From Aurelia coerulea (lineage: Eukaryota; Cnidaria; Scyphozoa; Semaeostomeae; Ulmaridae), in NCBI GenBank assembly GCA_039566865.1, contig CM076948.1, positions 21,215,001-21,279,000 on the forward strand: DNA of 64,000 nucleotides. The letters are read 5' to 3'. Numbering within the stretch: the stretch's first letter is position 1; every line of letters begins with the position of its first letter. Shown piece by piece: positions 1-18,454 of the stretch. The position numbers were made by a program, and so were the translations under genes. The notes under the pieces were generated by a model. It was given only the letters and a program-made list of their open reading frames with translations, had not been told where the DNA came from and did not search any database.

Positions 1-1265
1 ACATCTAAATTAGCCTTTGAATGATAGATTAACATATTAATTATTGAATATCGGCCACGTACTTTTTGCCCCACAGCCCGCCAAACATGTTAACTTCTTT
101 CACATCTAAATTAGCCTTTGAATGATAGATTAACATATTAATTTTGAATATCGGCCACGTATTTTTTACCCCGCACCCCGCCAAACATGTTAACTTCTTT
201 CACATCTAAATTAGCCTTTGAATGATAGATTAACATATTAATTTTGAATATCGGCCACGTACTTTTTGCCCCACAGCCCGCCAAACATGTTAACTTCTTT
301 CACATCTAAATTAGCCTTTGAATGATAGATTAACATATTAATTTTGAATATCGGCCACGTATTTTTTACCCCACACCCCGCCAAACATATTAACTTCTTT
401 CACATCTAAATTAGCCTTTGAATGATAGATTAACATATTAATTATGAATATCGGCCACGTATTTTTTACCCCACACCCCGCTAAACATGTTAACTTCTTT
501 CACATCTAAATTAGCCTGAATTTGAATGATAGATTAGCATATCAATTGTGAATATCGGCCACGTACTTTTTACCCCACAGCCCGCCAAACATGTTAACTT
601 CTTTCACATCTAAATTAGCCTTTGAATGATAGATTAACATATTAATTTTGAATATCGGCCACGTACTTTTTGCCCCACAGCCCGCCAAACATGTTAACTT
701 CTTTCACATCTAAATTAGCCTTTGAATGATAGATTAACATATTAATTTTGAATATCGGCCACGTACTTTTTGCCCCACAGCCCGCCAAACATGTTAACTT
801 CTTTCACATCTAAATTAGCCTTTGAATGATAGATTAACATATTAATTATTAATATCGGCCACGTATTTTTTACTCCACAGCCCGCCAAACATGTTAACTT
901 CTTTCACATCTAAATTAGCCTTTGAATGATAGATTAACATATTAATTATTAATATCGGCCACGTATTTTTTACTCCACAGCCCGCCAAACATGTTAACTT
1001 CTTTCACATCTAAATTAGCCTTTGAATGATAGATTAACATATTAATTATTAATATCGGCCACGTATTTTTTACTCCACAACCCGCCAAACATGTTAACTT
1101 CTTTCACATCTAAATTAGCCTTTGGATGATAGATTAACATATTAATTATGAATATCGGCCACGTATTTTTTACCCCACACCCCGCCAAACATGTTAACTT
1201 CTTTTACATCTAAATTAGCCTTTGAATGATAGATTAACATATTAATTATGAATATTGGCCACGTA
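1..1265. repeat. 100-bp satellite array, left end outside window
   Basis: Twelve full units and a partial thirteenth follow head to tail. Units start at 1, 102, 202, 302, 402, 502, 606, 706, 806, 906, 1006, 1106 and 1206. Each starts with ACATCTAAATTAGCCT and contains ATCGGCCACGTA and CCCGCCAAACATGTTAACTT. Units differ by a few bases, mostly after ATTAATT and in the GCCCCACA/ACCCCACA/ACTCCACA stretch. The unit at 502 has a 4-6 bp insertion. Adjacent units at 806-1105 share the TTAATATCGG and ACTCCACA variants, a sign of local unit duplication. The array ends abruptly at ACGTAATAAGG. No open frame crosses it. Confidence 0.97.
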
Positions 1266-1503
1266 ATAAGGTAGATAATTAACGATTTTTATGTTTGATT
1301 GTAGACGTAGTTAGAATCGTAATTAGAGAGTTTTAGGGCGATAGATTTAGGACGAGAGAGATACAATACGCGATAGATTTGTTCATGGTAGATTCGATAA
1401 TTTGGATAGGATCGTTTCGACTCGAGATACATTTTGATACCTCATAATTCCGTAATTTCATCGTCATTCCCCAGGAAGAATCAAAATAATGATCATCATG
1501 GCC
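1266..1503. other. gene-less spacer
   Basis: Unique-looking AT-rich sequence between the satellite and a palindromic element. No coding or repeat signal recognised. Confidence 0.4.
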
Positions 1504-2031
1504 AGCATAGGTTCCAAATCATTTAAAAGGCTGGTGTCAAATTGAGCGACCTATTTCTTTCAGCTGAATGACTTCAAAGAAATTTTAGCTATTTCTCTAT
1601 AAGTCTACCTTTGGAATTTTCTGAAATCTTCAATACTTTCAGTATTAGAGTTTTTTCTTCTTTTTCAAGAATTCAAAAAAAAATTTTCAAAAAACCTTAA
1701 AACCATCGTAATTTCTAAACCGCTTGACGCAACATGAAGTAATTTCGAAGAGAACTATAGTTTATGGATGCCTTCAATATGGTATCAAGCAAAAGTCTGC
1801 CACTCATCTGGGTTATGATTTAGAAAATTGATGACGTCACATCCTCAAATGACTTCAAATGTAAGATATAGGCTGTATTTTCCAAAAAAATTCAAAATTT
1901 CTGGAAAGTCCAACGGTAGAATTATAAATAAGTATCTAAAGTTTCTTTCAAGCCATTCAATCAGAAGAAATAGGTCATTGAATTTTTACACCCACCTTTT
2001 TACGTCGAGATAAAGATTTGGAACCTATGCT
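1504..2031. mobile_element. palindromic foldback element, family FB1 copy 1
   Basis: The ends are inverted copies: AGCATAGGTTCCAAATC at 1504 and its reverse complement finishing at 2031. The inverted match continues inward with indels for about 200 bases per arm (CCTATTTCTTTC, GAATGACTTCAAAGAAA and so on). A second member of the same family lies at 8392-8897. No target duplication was found. No transposase is encoded; the 61-residue frame inside is not meaningful. It is probably a non-autonomous DNA transposon. Confidence 0.8.
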
Positions 2032-2465
2032 ATTGCGGTCTACAGAAAAAGAAAAATAAAAGATCGGTGTCATGATAAAAAACTTCGGTGATTTCCAAAA
2101 GGTGGAAATTCTATTTTACTCACCCGGCATATTGCTTTTGAAGCTAAAATTCAAGAAAAAAGTCAATTGAATCTGCTGAATATTTCCTTTGAGAAAACCA
2201 AAGCACGGTGAATCCATATTTAAACGATACATCTCAGAATACCCTATCTAATAATAATTATTAGGTTGTGTTCATTTGGACCAACACGGCAACTGCACCC
2301 GGGGTTATACTTTATTGTGACAATGTGAAGGCAGTGGATTGGCATCTGAACTTTGACAAAGGGATCTATTTTTGCGACAGGACTTTCAAGAATTTCGAAC
2401 GCATTTGCATGAATATCGCAGAGACTTGTAACCCATGGGTATGAGCTTTGTAGATTTGAAGGCTC

Positions 2466-2685
2466 AAGGTTGGACTTGCTACAAGTCTTTCGTTTGGTCC
2501 TGAAGAAGGATGGTCCAAAAGAACGAGAGGAGGAAATTAAGAAAACGAAAAAAAAAAGAAAGAAAGAGAAAGAAAGAGAGAAGGAAAGATTCTTTTCTTT
2601 CTCTTTTTTCTTTATTTTTCTTCGCCGCATGTTTTCCTTCTCTCTTTCACGAGCCAAAAGAGAGACTTGCAGCAAGTCCATCCCA
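2466..2685. repeat. inverted repeat with purine/pyrimidine mirror core
   Basis: Arms of about 35 bases (GGTTGGACTTGCTACAAGTC and its diverged complement near 2660-2690) flank a run of almost only A and G (about 2515-2592) followed by a run of almost only T and C (about 2593-2645). Both strands therefore give the same short low-complexity Lys/Arg/Glu-rich frame. I do not consider it coding. It could fold into a long hairpin if transcribed. Confidence 0.7.
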
Positions 2686-2727
2686 AGGTCTATCCAATTT
2701 CATGCCGCTTTGACTGGCTAGACACTG

Positions 2728-2790
2728 TTTTCGTTGTCGTTTCGTCGTTTCGTCGTTTCGTCATTTCGTCGTTTCATCGTTTCGTTCGGT
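2728..2790. repeat. GTTTCGTC microsatellite
   Basis: About seven imperfect 8-9 bp units of GTTTCGTC/ATTTCGTC directly beside the purine/pyrimidine inverted repeat. Confidence 0.85.
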
Positions 2791-3230
2791 CTTAGCATTT
2801 AACACTAATCGAACCCATTTGTCAGAAAATTCTGAAAATATCAACCCATAATGAGAATCAAGATCATGACAGACCCATACGTAGGGATTTTCAGATGAAA
2901 TAACCCACCCATATGAGTGCCACGTCCAGTATGACTTAACGATGAAGTACAGCCCCCCGCTGGGGTTTATGATTTATGAGAGGCTAGCCTGCGCACATGA
3001 TTTATTGTTTTGCGGAGGAGGAAGGGAAAATGTAGTTAAGTCTGTGCGCATGCTACGAGAGGCTGGCTCGTTTGAAGTCTTATGTTGCGAAGCAAACCGT
3101 TCTTTTCAATCTTACTGTGTTGGTTCCAAAAAGCGAGGCAACACGGAAGAAATGTGTTGGTCCATCAGAATGCACCATTAGTTGCAAAAATAAAATACAT
3201 TGTAAACATTAACTTATGTACGATGATTTC

Positions 3231-11722
<8,492 letters not shown>

Positions 11723-11782
11723 TTTGGAAGATGTCGTCTATCAAGCCTCGACATCAAACCGAGCTTGCTTTGTTTACGGAAC

Positions 11783-11835
11783 TATGAACCGCAGAACCGC
11801 AGAGCCACAGAACTATGTAACTATGTAACTATGTA
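11783..11835. repeat. short AACCGCAG and AACTATGT repeats
   Basis: Imperfect short tandem repeats within 120 bp upstream of the TMEM208 start codon. Confidence 0.6.
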
Positions 11836-11947
11836 GCGGAGGAGATCACAGCCGACTCGAAATGCTTTGAAATAAAACAATCCAATCATGATTGCTTCGA
11901 TTACCAAAGAAAAGCAGGGCAAAGCAGGAAATCAAAATAGAAGTACA

Positions 11948-12395
11948 CAGGACCGTCGAGAGGGGGGGTTGGAGGGGGTAAAAGGTCCGGGGCCCGGTCC
12001 TTTAAGGGGCCCGTAAAAATATCGTTCGACAAAAATTAGGTATTGCTGTAAAATCTCTTTACAGCAACTTTTATGGCCTTCTACCTGCCTTAAGACATAA
12101 ACATAAGAAAATAGTGTTCTTATGTGGCTATGTTTGAAAGTTTTTGTGTCCGTGCTTTCAAAGTCGCGAATGTCTTCATTGTTGACCGTAAATACCGCTT
12201 CCTTAGTAACATTTTCATGGAATTTCAAAACATTTTTTTCAAAACTAGCTTTCTTAAAAAGGGCGTTTCCCTCATTCTCCGAGAGTCTGAAGGGCGTCGT
12301 CCCGGAAAATTTTCTTGGGGGCTTGGCCCCCAACCCCCCTCGAGGCCCGATCCTACGAATCGGTCCAGGGCCCGAGCCGGCTCTCGACGGCCCTG
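11948..12395. mobile_element. hAT-like MITE with perfect 8-bp duplication
   Basis: Ends CAGGACCGTCGAGAGG and CTCTCGACGGCCCTG, with the identical 8-mer GAAGTACA at 11940-11947 and 12396-12403. Family and duplication length agree with hAT. The duplicated 8-mer overlaps what reads as the VPQG motif of an old reverse transcriptase, so it appears to have landed in LINE1. Short frames inside are non-coding. Confidence 0.9.
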
Positions 12396-12585
12396 GAAGT
12401 ACATCAAGGCTATTGCCTTGGACAGCTTCTATTTTCTATTTTTGATTTACGTTGATGACCTACCTTTTGCATTAAAAAGAGCAAAAGTTCACAATATATG
12501 TGGATGACAAAGCTCCGTTCTGTTCAGCTAGCATAGAAGAGAAAGAGATCGATGCTGTTGTCAATGCAGAGCTCGCCTGCCTTAA
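12396..12585 (+). pseudogene. old LINE1 fragment, reverse transcriptase palm (left half)
   Basis: Frame-shifted reading gives the V.QG turn, FLIYVDDLPFAL, YVDD at 12497-12508 (the polymerase catalytic box) and ELACLN. The sequence then stops matching and a different LINE begins. The expected next residues (KWLQGNKLS) appear at 15208, after that second LINE. Confidence 0.75.
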
Positions 12586-12597
12586 TTCAAATCATCT

Positions 12598-14978
12598 ATG
12601 GGATCTGGGCCTGATGGCATTGCCAACTTTTTCTTGAAAGCTGGACTTCCAATCTTGGCCGATTCTCTTTGCGACATGTTTAATCTCTCTTTAGCTACTG
12701 GTGTTTTCCCGGATAGTTGGAAAATTGCAAGAGTTGCCCCTATATTTAAAAGTGGCCAACAGAATGATCGCTCAAATTACAGACCCATATCAGTTCTCCC
12801 TTTTTTATCAAGGGTGTTTGAAAAGTTGGTTTACAATCAGCTTTATGAGTATATGGACGGAAATAAGCATCTTTTTTCGCATCAATCCGGTTTTAGGAGT
12901 TTGCATTCTGTAGTTACATCCCTTTTAAACAATACAAATGATTGGTACATCAATATAGATAATGGAAAATACACTGCTATGGTCTTCATCGACCTTAACC
13001 CTATCCAGACTAGGGGGGGGGGCACAAAGTGCCCCCCCTAGTAAACTTTTTCACACAGCTCATCGAGTATCTCTTCAATAGTCTAGCTTTTTTGTGACTT
13101 TTAGTTTCTATCTAGGAGACATCTTTTCATGTCTATTTCAAAAATTTTGACACTGATTCCGGGGGTCAACACATGACTTTAAATTGAGTGCTCCGCAAAA
13201 AAATTACCGTTTAAGTCATAGCTTTGGAACCACTGGCTCTATGACAATGAGACAAACATTTTTGAGCTCGTCTTGAAATAAGCTTTCATTTGATATATAG
13301 TTTATTGATTTTTGATGACGTCATCAACAATTGGTTGTTGCGCATGCGTACTGACGAAAAACCATGTTATGGTTCATTTTTAGAAAAATGAGTGACATAA
13401 TATGATGCAGCAGGTATTTTTATGTATATTTAGCATTTTTTGCTATTTTTAAAAGTAATTTATAATCAATTTTAGACAAAAATCGCTCTTTTTTTCGTAT
13501 AAAATAAATAAATGCTGACATCAGCAAAAATATTAGCGTTACAAAGCAAAAATTTCAAAATAAGAATTACAAGGATATAATCCCTCTATGTTTCAAATAT
13601 GACATCGATATGTTTTATCAATTTGGAGATACAACGTGACAAAATACATGTGGTTTTACACCCAAATTAGCAACATTTGCTGACGTCAGCACTTAATCAC
13701 GTGACATAAACAAAAACAAATCACATCATCTTGTTTGCCTTATCATGTTTGTTACTTGTGCCAAGTTTCAAGTCTCTAGCACTTATGATTCTATGAAAAA
13801 CCAGGGGGGGGGCACTTTGTGCCCCCCCCTAGTCTCCCCAAAGTTTCAAAAAGCCTAGTCTGGATAGGGTTAAGAAAGCATTTGACACGGTCAATCATCA
13901 AATTCTTCTCGCGAAACTGAAGAAATATGGCATTGACGGCCTCGAATATTTATGGTTCCAATCTTACTTAGAAAACAGATGTCAGTTCTGTAAAGTTAAT
14001 GGTGCATGTTCTGATTTGCACGATATTGATTGTGGTGTTCCTCAGGGATCGTGCTTAGGACCACTCCTTTTTCTAATCTACATTAATGATCTTCCTTTGG
14101 CACTCAATAAATGTAATCTGACAATGTATGCTGACGATACTAGCATCTCATATGCCTCTAAAAACATCGAAGAGCTTAATACGACACTAAATAGGGATCT
14201 CGATTGTCTAAACAAATGGTTGCAGGGTAACAAACTGTCGTTAAATGTTGTAAAGACGCAAGCGATGGTTATAGGTTCCCAACCAAACCTGAAGAAGATT
14301 GCTGAAAAGAAAGTAGATTCTCCAACTTTTTCTATTGGAGGCTCTGACATAAATCTAGTTAACAATGTGAAATATTTAGGTGTTCAACTTGACAGTAATC
14401 TTGACTGGAATCAGCACATGAAAGTCTTATGTGGCAAAGTATCTCGTGCTTTAGGTTTTCTCAAGTATGCTAAGAAATTCGTACCGAAACCTACTCTGAT
14501 ACAAATGTACCGAGGCATTGTCGAGCCACACTTTCGCTACTGTTGCTCTGTATGGGGAAGCTGTGGCGAAGCTAGATTGCAAGCTCTGCAAAAATTGCAA
14601 AATCGAGCTGCAAGGATTGTCTCAAATAGCAGTTATGATACATCTGCGACCCTTTTGATTAAGAACCTTAAATGGCTTACTGTCAGTGATATGATTAAAA
14701 GTGAAACAGCTACGGTTACGTATAAAGCAATAACTGGCCTTGCACCTAGCTATCTTTCTGATTTGTTCACAAAAAATTCTGACCGAAATATTGATATTAG
14801 CTTGCGAAATGCAGCCACTGATCTCTATATCCCAAGGATGACAACCTGCAAAGGACAAAAAGCGATATCTTTTCGTGGCGCTAGAACTTGGAATCAGCTT
14901 CCGTTGGATATAAAACAAGCAAATTCGCTTAATTCGTTTAAATGCCAACTAAAAAACCATCTGCAGCCTTCTGCTTGA
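12598..14978 (+). pseudogene. LINE2 reverse transcriptase, split by a MITE
   Basis: Two open pieces, 12598-12998 and 13870-14978, in one frame once the MITE and one TTAA are removed: the junction then reads Asp-Leu-Lys-Lys-Ala-Phe-Asp, the conserved reverse-transcriptase A motif. The MITE breaks exactly this catalytic motif, so this copy cannot make a working polymerase. Residues around YADD are intact. Confidence 0.88.
12999..13869. mobile_element. TTAA-type MITE family T1, copy a (871 bp)
   Basis: Ends CCCTATCCAGACTAGGGGGG and its complement, flanked by TTAA at 12995-12998 and 13870-13873. Just inside each end is a palindrome of about ten G, CACAAAGTG, about seven C. Copies b (36728-37595) and c (48991-49859) are nearly identical in length. 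No coding capacity. TTAA flanks suggest mobilisation by a piggyBac-type transposase. Confidence 0.95.
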
Positions 14979-15128
14979 CCATTTGATTGTGATTTTTCGT
15001 TCCATTCACCAGTTTTGATTTTACTCTTTTTAATTTTTTATCATAAGTATTCTAGTTAGATTTTTTAGATTTTATCACTTGTAATTAGGTTATTTTAGTA
15101 AAGTATTGTTAATTTTGTAAGCTTTTTA

Positions 15129-15174
15129 ACACGGCCCCCTGTAAAGCAGTCGTTGATTGATGGGGCCACCGTGT
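15129..15174 (+). other. LINE2 3'-UTR stem-loop
   Basis: ACACGGCCCCC pairs with GGGGCCACCGTGT around a 20-base loop, just before the tail repeat. Such 3' hairpins are recognised by the element's own reverse transcriptase in several LINE clades; the role here is inferred. Confidence 0.6.
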
Positions 15175-15207
15175 ATAAATAATTAAAAATGAAATGAAAT
15201 GAAATGA

Positions 15208-15372
15208 AAGAAATGGTTACAGGGTAACAAACTTTCCATGAATGTTGTCAAGACAAAGGCCATGATCCTACGATCTTCGCACAAGTTGAGGAAAATTGAT
15301 GGTATCAATTCCTCATTTTCAAGTAAGTGGAAATGATTTTGATCTTGTGCAGGAATCTAAGTATCTTCAGTC
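15208..15372 (+). pseudogene. old LINE1 fragment, right half
   Basis: Reads KWLQGNKLSMNVVKTKAM, then after a frameshift QVSGNDFDLVQESKYL, continuing the sequence left at 12585. It shows that LINE2 inserted into LINE1. Confidence 0.75.
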
Positions 15373-16469
15373 GAAACGCGTCAAGAACAGCAGAGGAGAT
15401 TAAAAGAAAAAAGTAGAAGAACTCTCCAAGTCGTATATTTATCGTGTTTATCTTTACCTTTACATTATATATCTTTACTTTGTATTGTAGATAGTTGGTA
15501 TTTGTTAGTTTTCTTTGAAACTATTCCTTTCACCAACTGTAAATAAATAAATCATAATTATTGTAAAAATGTCGCTCGGTCCAGGCTCCTTTCATAGAAT
15601 AGCTAAAAGGTATATTGGCATTGCTCATCAAGTACTGAGATGAAAAATTCTCATATCAATCAAATTGTATTTACACACGCCCATTTACAGGAACTAAGAT
15701 GAAATTACATAATTAATATTTATTGAGTGGCAGGGAGCTATTGTGCACATTGAGTAAAGAAAGGTACCGTCTTTACGAAATCGATTTGGGACGAAAGTTC
15801 TTGAATAATACGATTCAAGATAAATAATTAATCACAACAAGCTAATTGAGAGAGAGTAAATGCACACAGAGGTCAAAAGGAGGGCTTCTGCTGCAGGAAA
15901 AAACTGGTTAGAAAGAACTGAACCCTAGCAAAACGCTCATGCACTGCATCGTGGGGACATAATCTCATCAGGGGCTACTTAATTAGAAAGACAATAATGT
16001 TTGATAAATCAGCATTGACGTGAAAGAAATGCAAAAAACGTATTTGGATTGCAGAAATTGTTGGAGGGAAAGTCTTGAAGTTTTTGACCACAATGATAGG
16101 TTGATTCTGCTACAATTCAAAGAAATAAGCAGAACTGGAAAGGGGAGATCTTTGCTTACGTAAGAGCATAAGAACAGTACAGTGAACACCATTGGAATGA
16201 ATTGTTGCAGTCAACAAGTTGCATGAAGGAGTAAGGAAGAAACGGTCAAGAAAGTGGATTTGAAATTCAAGTTTTACATTGCAGCTGATCAGATCGAGAG
16301 ACGGAAATTGAATTATAGATTGCCAAGGATGGATGGTTAAAAACATCAGCAAGGAGATGTTTCACTCGGAATCGAGGATAGATCTTCTGTGATACAGCCA
16401 TTTAAACATCACAAAACGACTGTCATCCAATATCCACTAGTAGACTTAAAAAACGTTGGAAGTAATGAT
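15373..16469. other. gene-less stretch
   Basis: AT-rich sequence. CGCTCGGTCCAGGCTCC at 15577 marks a copy of the interspersed repeat also at 4468 and 42180. No coding exon was recognised; the frames at 15983-16352 show no family likeness. Confidence 0.4.
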
Positions 16470-16883
16470 GCAGCTATAAAAATATAGTACCTGATTCGAA
16501 AGCGGTGTTCAAATCATGCTACGATAGTACCAAATATTTTAGTTTAAAACGAATGACATCTGCCATCAGAGGTACAGCTACACGAAGCTTTGGAAGTAGA
16601 AATACAGCTACAAAGATCTAGTACTTGGTTCGAAAACGGCGTTAAATTCTGCTACGATAGTATCAAACATTTTAGTTTAAAACGAATGACATCTGCCATC
16701 AGAGGTACAACTACACGAAGCTTTGGAAGTAGAAATACAGCTACAAAGATCTAGTACTTGGTTCGAAAGCGGTGTTCAAATCCTGCTACGATAGTATCAA
16801 ACATTTTAGTTTAAAACGAATGACATCTGCCATCAGAGGTACAACTACACGACGCTTTGGAAGTAGGAATACAGCTGTAAAGA
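16470..16883. repeat. 134-bp tandem repeat upstream of receptor A
   Basis: Three units with GCTACGATAGTA at 16518, 16651 and 16785 (spacing 133-134) and with GAATGACATCTGCCATCAGA and ACGAAGCTTTGGAAGTA. The last unit ends 30 bases before the receptor ATG at 16915. The reverse complement of the CGAAAACGGCGTTAAAT / CTTGGTTCG part resembles two units upstream of receptor E. It may be promoter DNA or 5' UTR. Confidence 0.9.
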
Positions 16884-16914
16884 AATTTTATTTGATATTC
16901 CCGTTTGTGAAAAC

Positions 16915-17850
16915 ATGTCTGCCGAGACGATGAACGTGCCCAAGATCTTTGATATGATTACAACTGCCATCAGCACCCTTGCATTGATTTTCAATCTTTT
17001 TGGCATTTATTTACTGGAAACTTCTCGTCTTAGAAATTCTTTTCAAATCCAAATAATCACAAACCTGAGTACTTGTGATGTCCTTATTTCAATTGCAAAT
17101 TTAATTACGATGGTTTTGAAATTCAACGGCCATGAATTGCTGACAAGCCCAATGGTACAAGGGATATGGGCCCTCAGAGAAGGTGTGTATCATACTTGGA
17201 TCATCATGTTTTACTTGCTAACTTTGAATCGATTTTTTGGCTGTACCTTCCCTTTGAAATATCGGGCACTATTATCCCCAATGAAAGGTAGAATCATTTT
17301 GGCTGTTAGTTGGGGGGTAACCATCATTCTTGGGCCAACTTTCGTCGTTGCTGACACATTGGCAGTGAGAGTAATCTCAAACAAATACCTATGGCTAATC
17401 TATGATGGTATTTTCCTGTCTTTGTTCTTCGTTACGTATGCAACAGTATTCTACCGCAAGAGAAAGAGCAATCAGAGCTTTCACCGACAGAATTATGCAC
17501 AGGGCAACCAGAGGTTCTTCAAAATGACAGCAACAATGCTTGCTGCTTTCATACTTTTCGAAACAGTGCCAACAATTGGTAGCACTGCGTTAACAATGAC
17601 AAGTGTGAAGATAAGAGACGTGTTCCAGTACCTATTCGAGCTTTTTTGGGCCTTAAATCTTCTCGTTGATCCAATCATTTACATATATGTGATGCCAAGA
17701 GTTCGAAACGCTGCTTTGAATGTATTTCGAAGAAGCCGTGTTGCTGTTTCTGCAAGAAATCAGAGAAGTAGCGCAGAAGAGACTGATCTCCCAACTGTTG
17801 CACACATCACCAGAAACGAAGAAAGCGTGTCCCTAGGGGGGTGGGGGTAA
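16915..17850 (+). CDS. receptor A: intronless class A-like seven-transmembrane receptor
   Basis: 311 residues with seven hydrophobic segments. Seen: FNLFG in TM1 (26-30), an LSTCD motif with Asp55 in TM2, NRF (105-107) in place of DRY at the end of TM3, Trp133 in TM4, and VDPIIY (251-256) in place of NPxxY in TM7. TM6 lacks CWxP, and the usual extracellular Cys of TM3 is missing. By family it would be a plasma-membrane G-protein-coupled receptor; ligand unknown. Closest relatives in the window are E, D and C. The start ATG follows AAAAC and aligns with the paralogues. The tail after TRNEES differs from the paralogues because a G-rich MITE begins there. Confidence 0.9.
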   Translation: MSAETMNVPKIFDMITTAISTLALIFNLFGIYLLETSRLRNSFQIQIITNLSTCDVLISIANLITMVLKFNGHELLTSPMVQGIWALREGVYHTWIIMFYLLTLNRFFGCTFPLKYRALLSPMKGRIILAVSWGVTIILGPTFVVADTLAVRVISNKYLWLIYDGIFLSLFFVTYATVFYRKRKSNQSFHRQNYAQGNQRFFKMTATMLAAFILFETVPTIGSTALTMTSVKIRDVFQYLFELFWALNLLVDPIIYIYVMPRVRNAALNVFRRSRVAVSARNQRSSAEETDLPTVAHITRNEESVSLGGWG

Positions 17851-18303
17851 ATAGATAATGAAAAACTCCCATTGTGGCCAAACGGGGGATCCAGTCAGGG
17901 TTAAACAGGGCCAAAGGAAACTTTTTGAAAATTACCCTCAAATGGTAGTTTCTTTTTACAGAAACCCACTAATGGTAGTTCGTGGACCTAAAATTGGGTC
18001 ATTTGGTGGCATCTATTTGGGAACATTTTCAGCAGTTTTCAAAATTTTCTATTGTAAAAACTGATTGAACAAAGGAAGAAAACTGCAAAATTCATTGAGG
18101 ATTATTGCTGCAACGACCATATTGCCATGCGGAGGAGCCCACTGAGTCGAAATCTTACAACTGGCAAAGAATCTTAGAATACCCCAATTAAATTGGTAGT
18201 ATGTGTGTGATAAATGGGGCCATTTGGTAGCCATTTCGTAAGACCCTCAAACCGGCTGGAACCCCCCTCTTAAGGCAGAGTGGGAGTACCCCCTTCCCCC
18301 AGG
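17831..18303. mobile_element. G-run-ended MITE at the 3' end of receptor A
   Basis: Left end CCTAGGGGGGTGGGGGTAAA and right end complement GCCTGGGGGAAGGGGGTACTCCC share spaced blocks (ACTCCCA.T.TG.C, GGGG.TCCAG) as inverted repeats. The element supplies the last codons and the stop of receptor A. Boundaries are approximate and no target duplication was seen. Confidence 0.55.
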
Positions 18304-18454
18304 CAACTATTCATGCCAAACATGGGCACGGCACGGTGACACTGTTTGATTTAACTGCATCAGTTGACTCATAAAAATGTCCTCTCATTTGAAAACAGTC
18401 ATCCTGTTTCATTTGATAAAACAGGGCAGCAAGAATAGCAACAGACAGTGCATA

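Larger units (their letters stand above)
12586..15207 (+). mobile_element. LINE2: 5'-truncated CR1/L2-like retrotransposon inserted in LINE1
   Basis: Begins near SGPDGI of the reverse transcriptase fingers and continues through NYRPIS, KKAFDTVNH, GVPQGSCLGPLL, the catalytic YADD at 14127-14138, and a C-terminal domain ending FKCQLKNHLQPSA with stop at 14976-14978. No endonuclease is present. A 3' untranslated region with a stem-loop and an AAATG-repeat tail (15187-15207) follows. A MITE splits it at 12999-13869; the rest of the frame is open, so it is fairly young. Clade assignment is by general appearance only. Confidence 0.88.

Noticed and set aside
1..1265. CRISPR array
   Set aside because: The whole 100-bp unit is repeated with no unique spacers; it is a satellite in eukaryotic DNA.
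2244..2721. Overlapping basic open frames on both strands, 83 and 145 residues
   Set aside because: They arise from the purine/pyrimidine inverted repeat; both strands start with the same MDLLQV because the arms are inverted copies.
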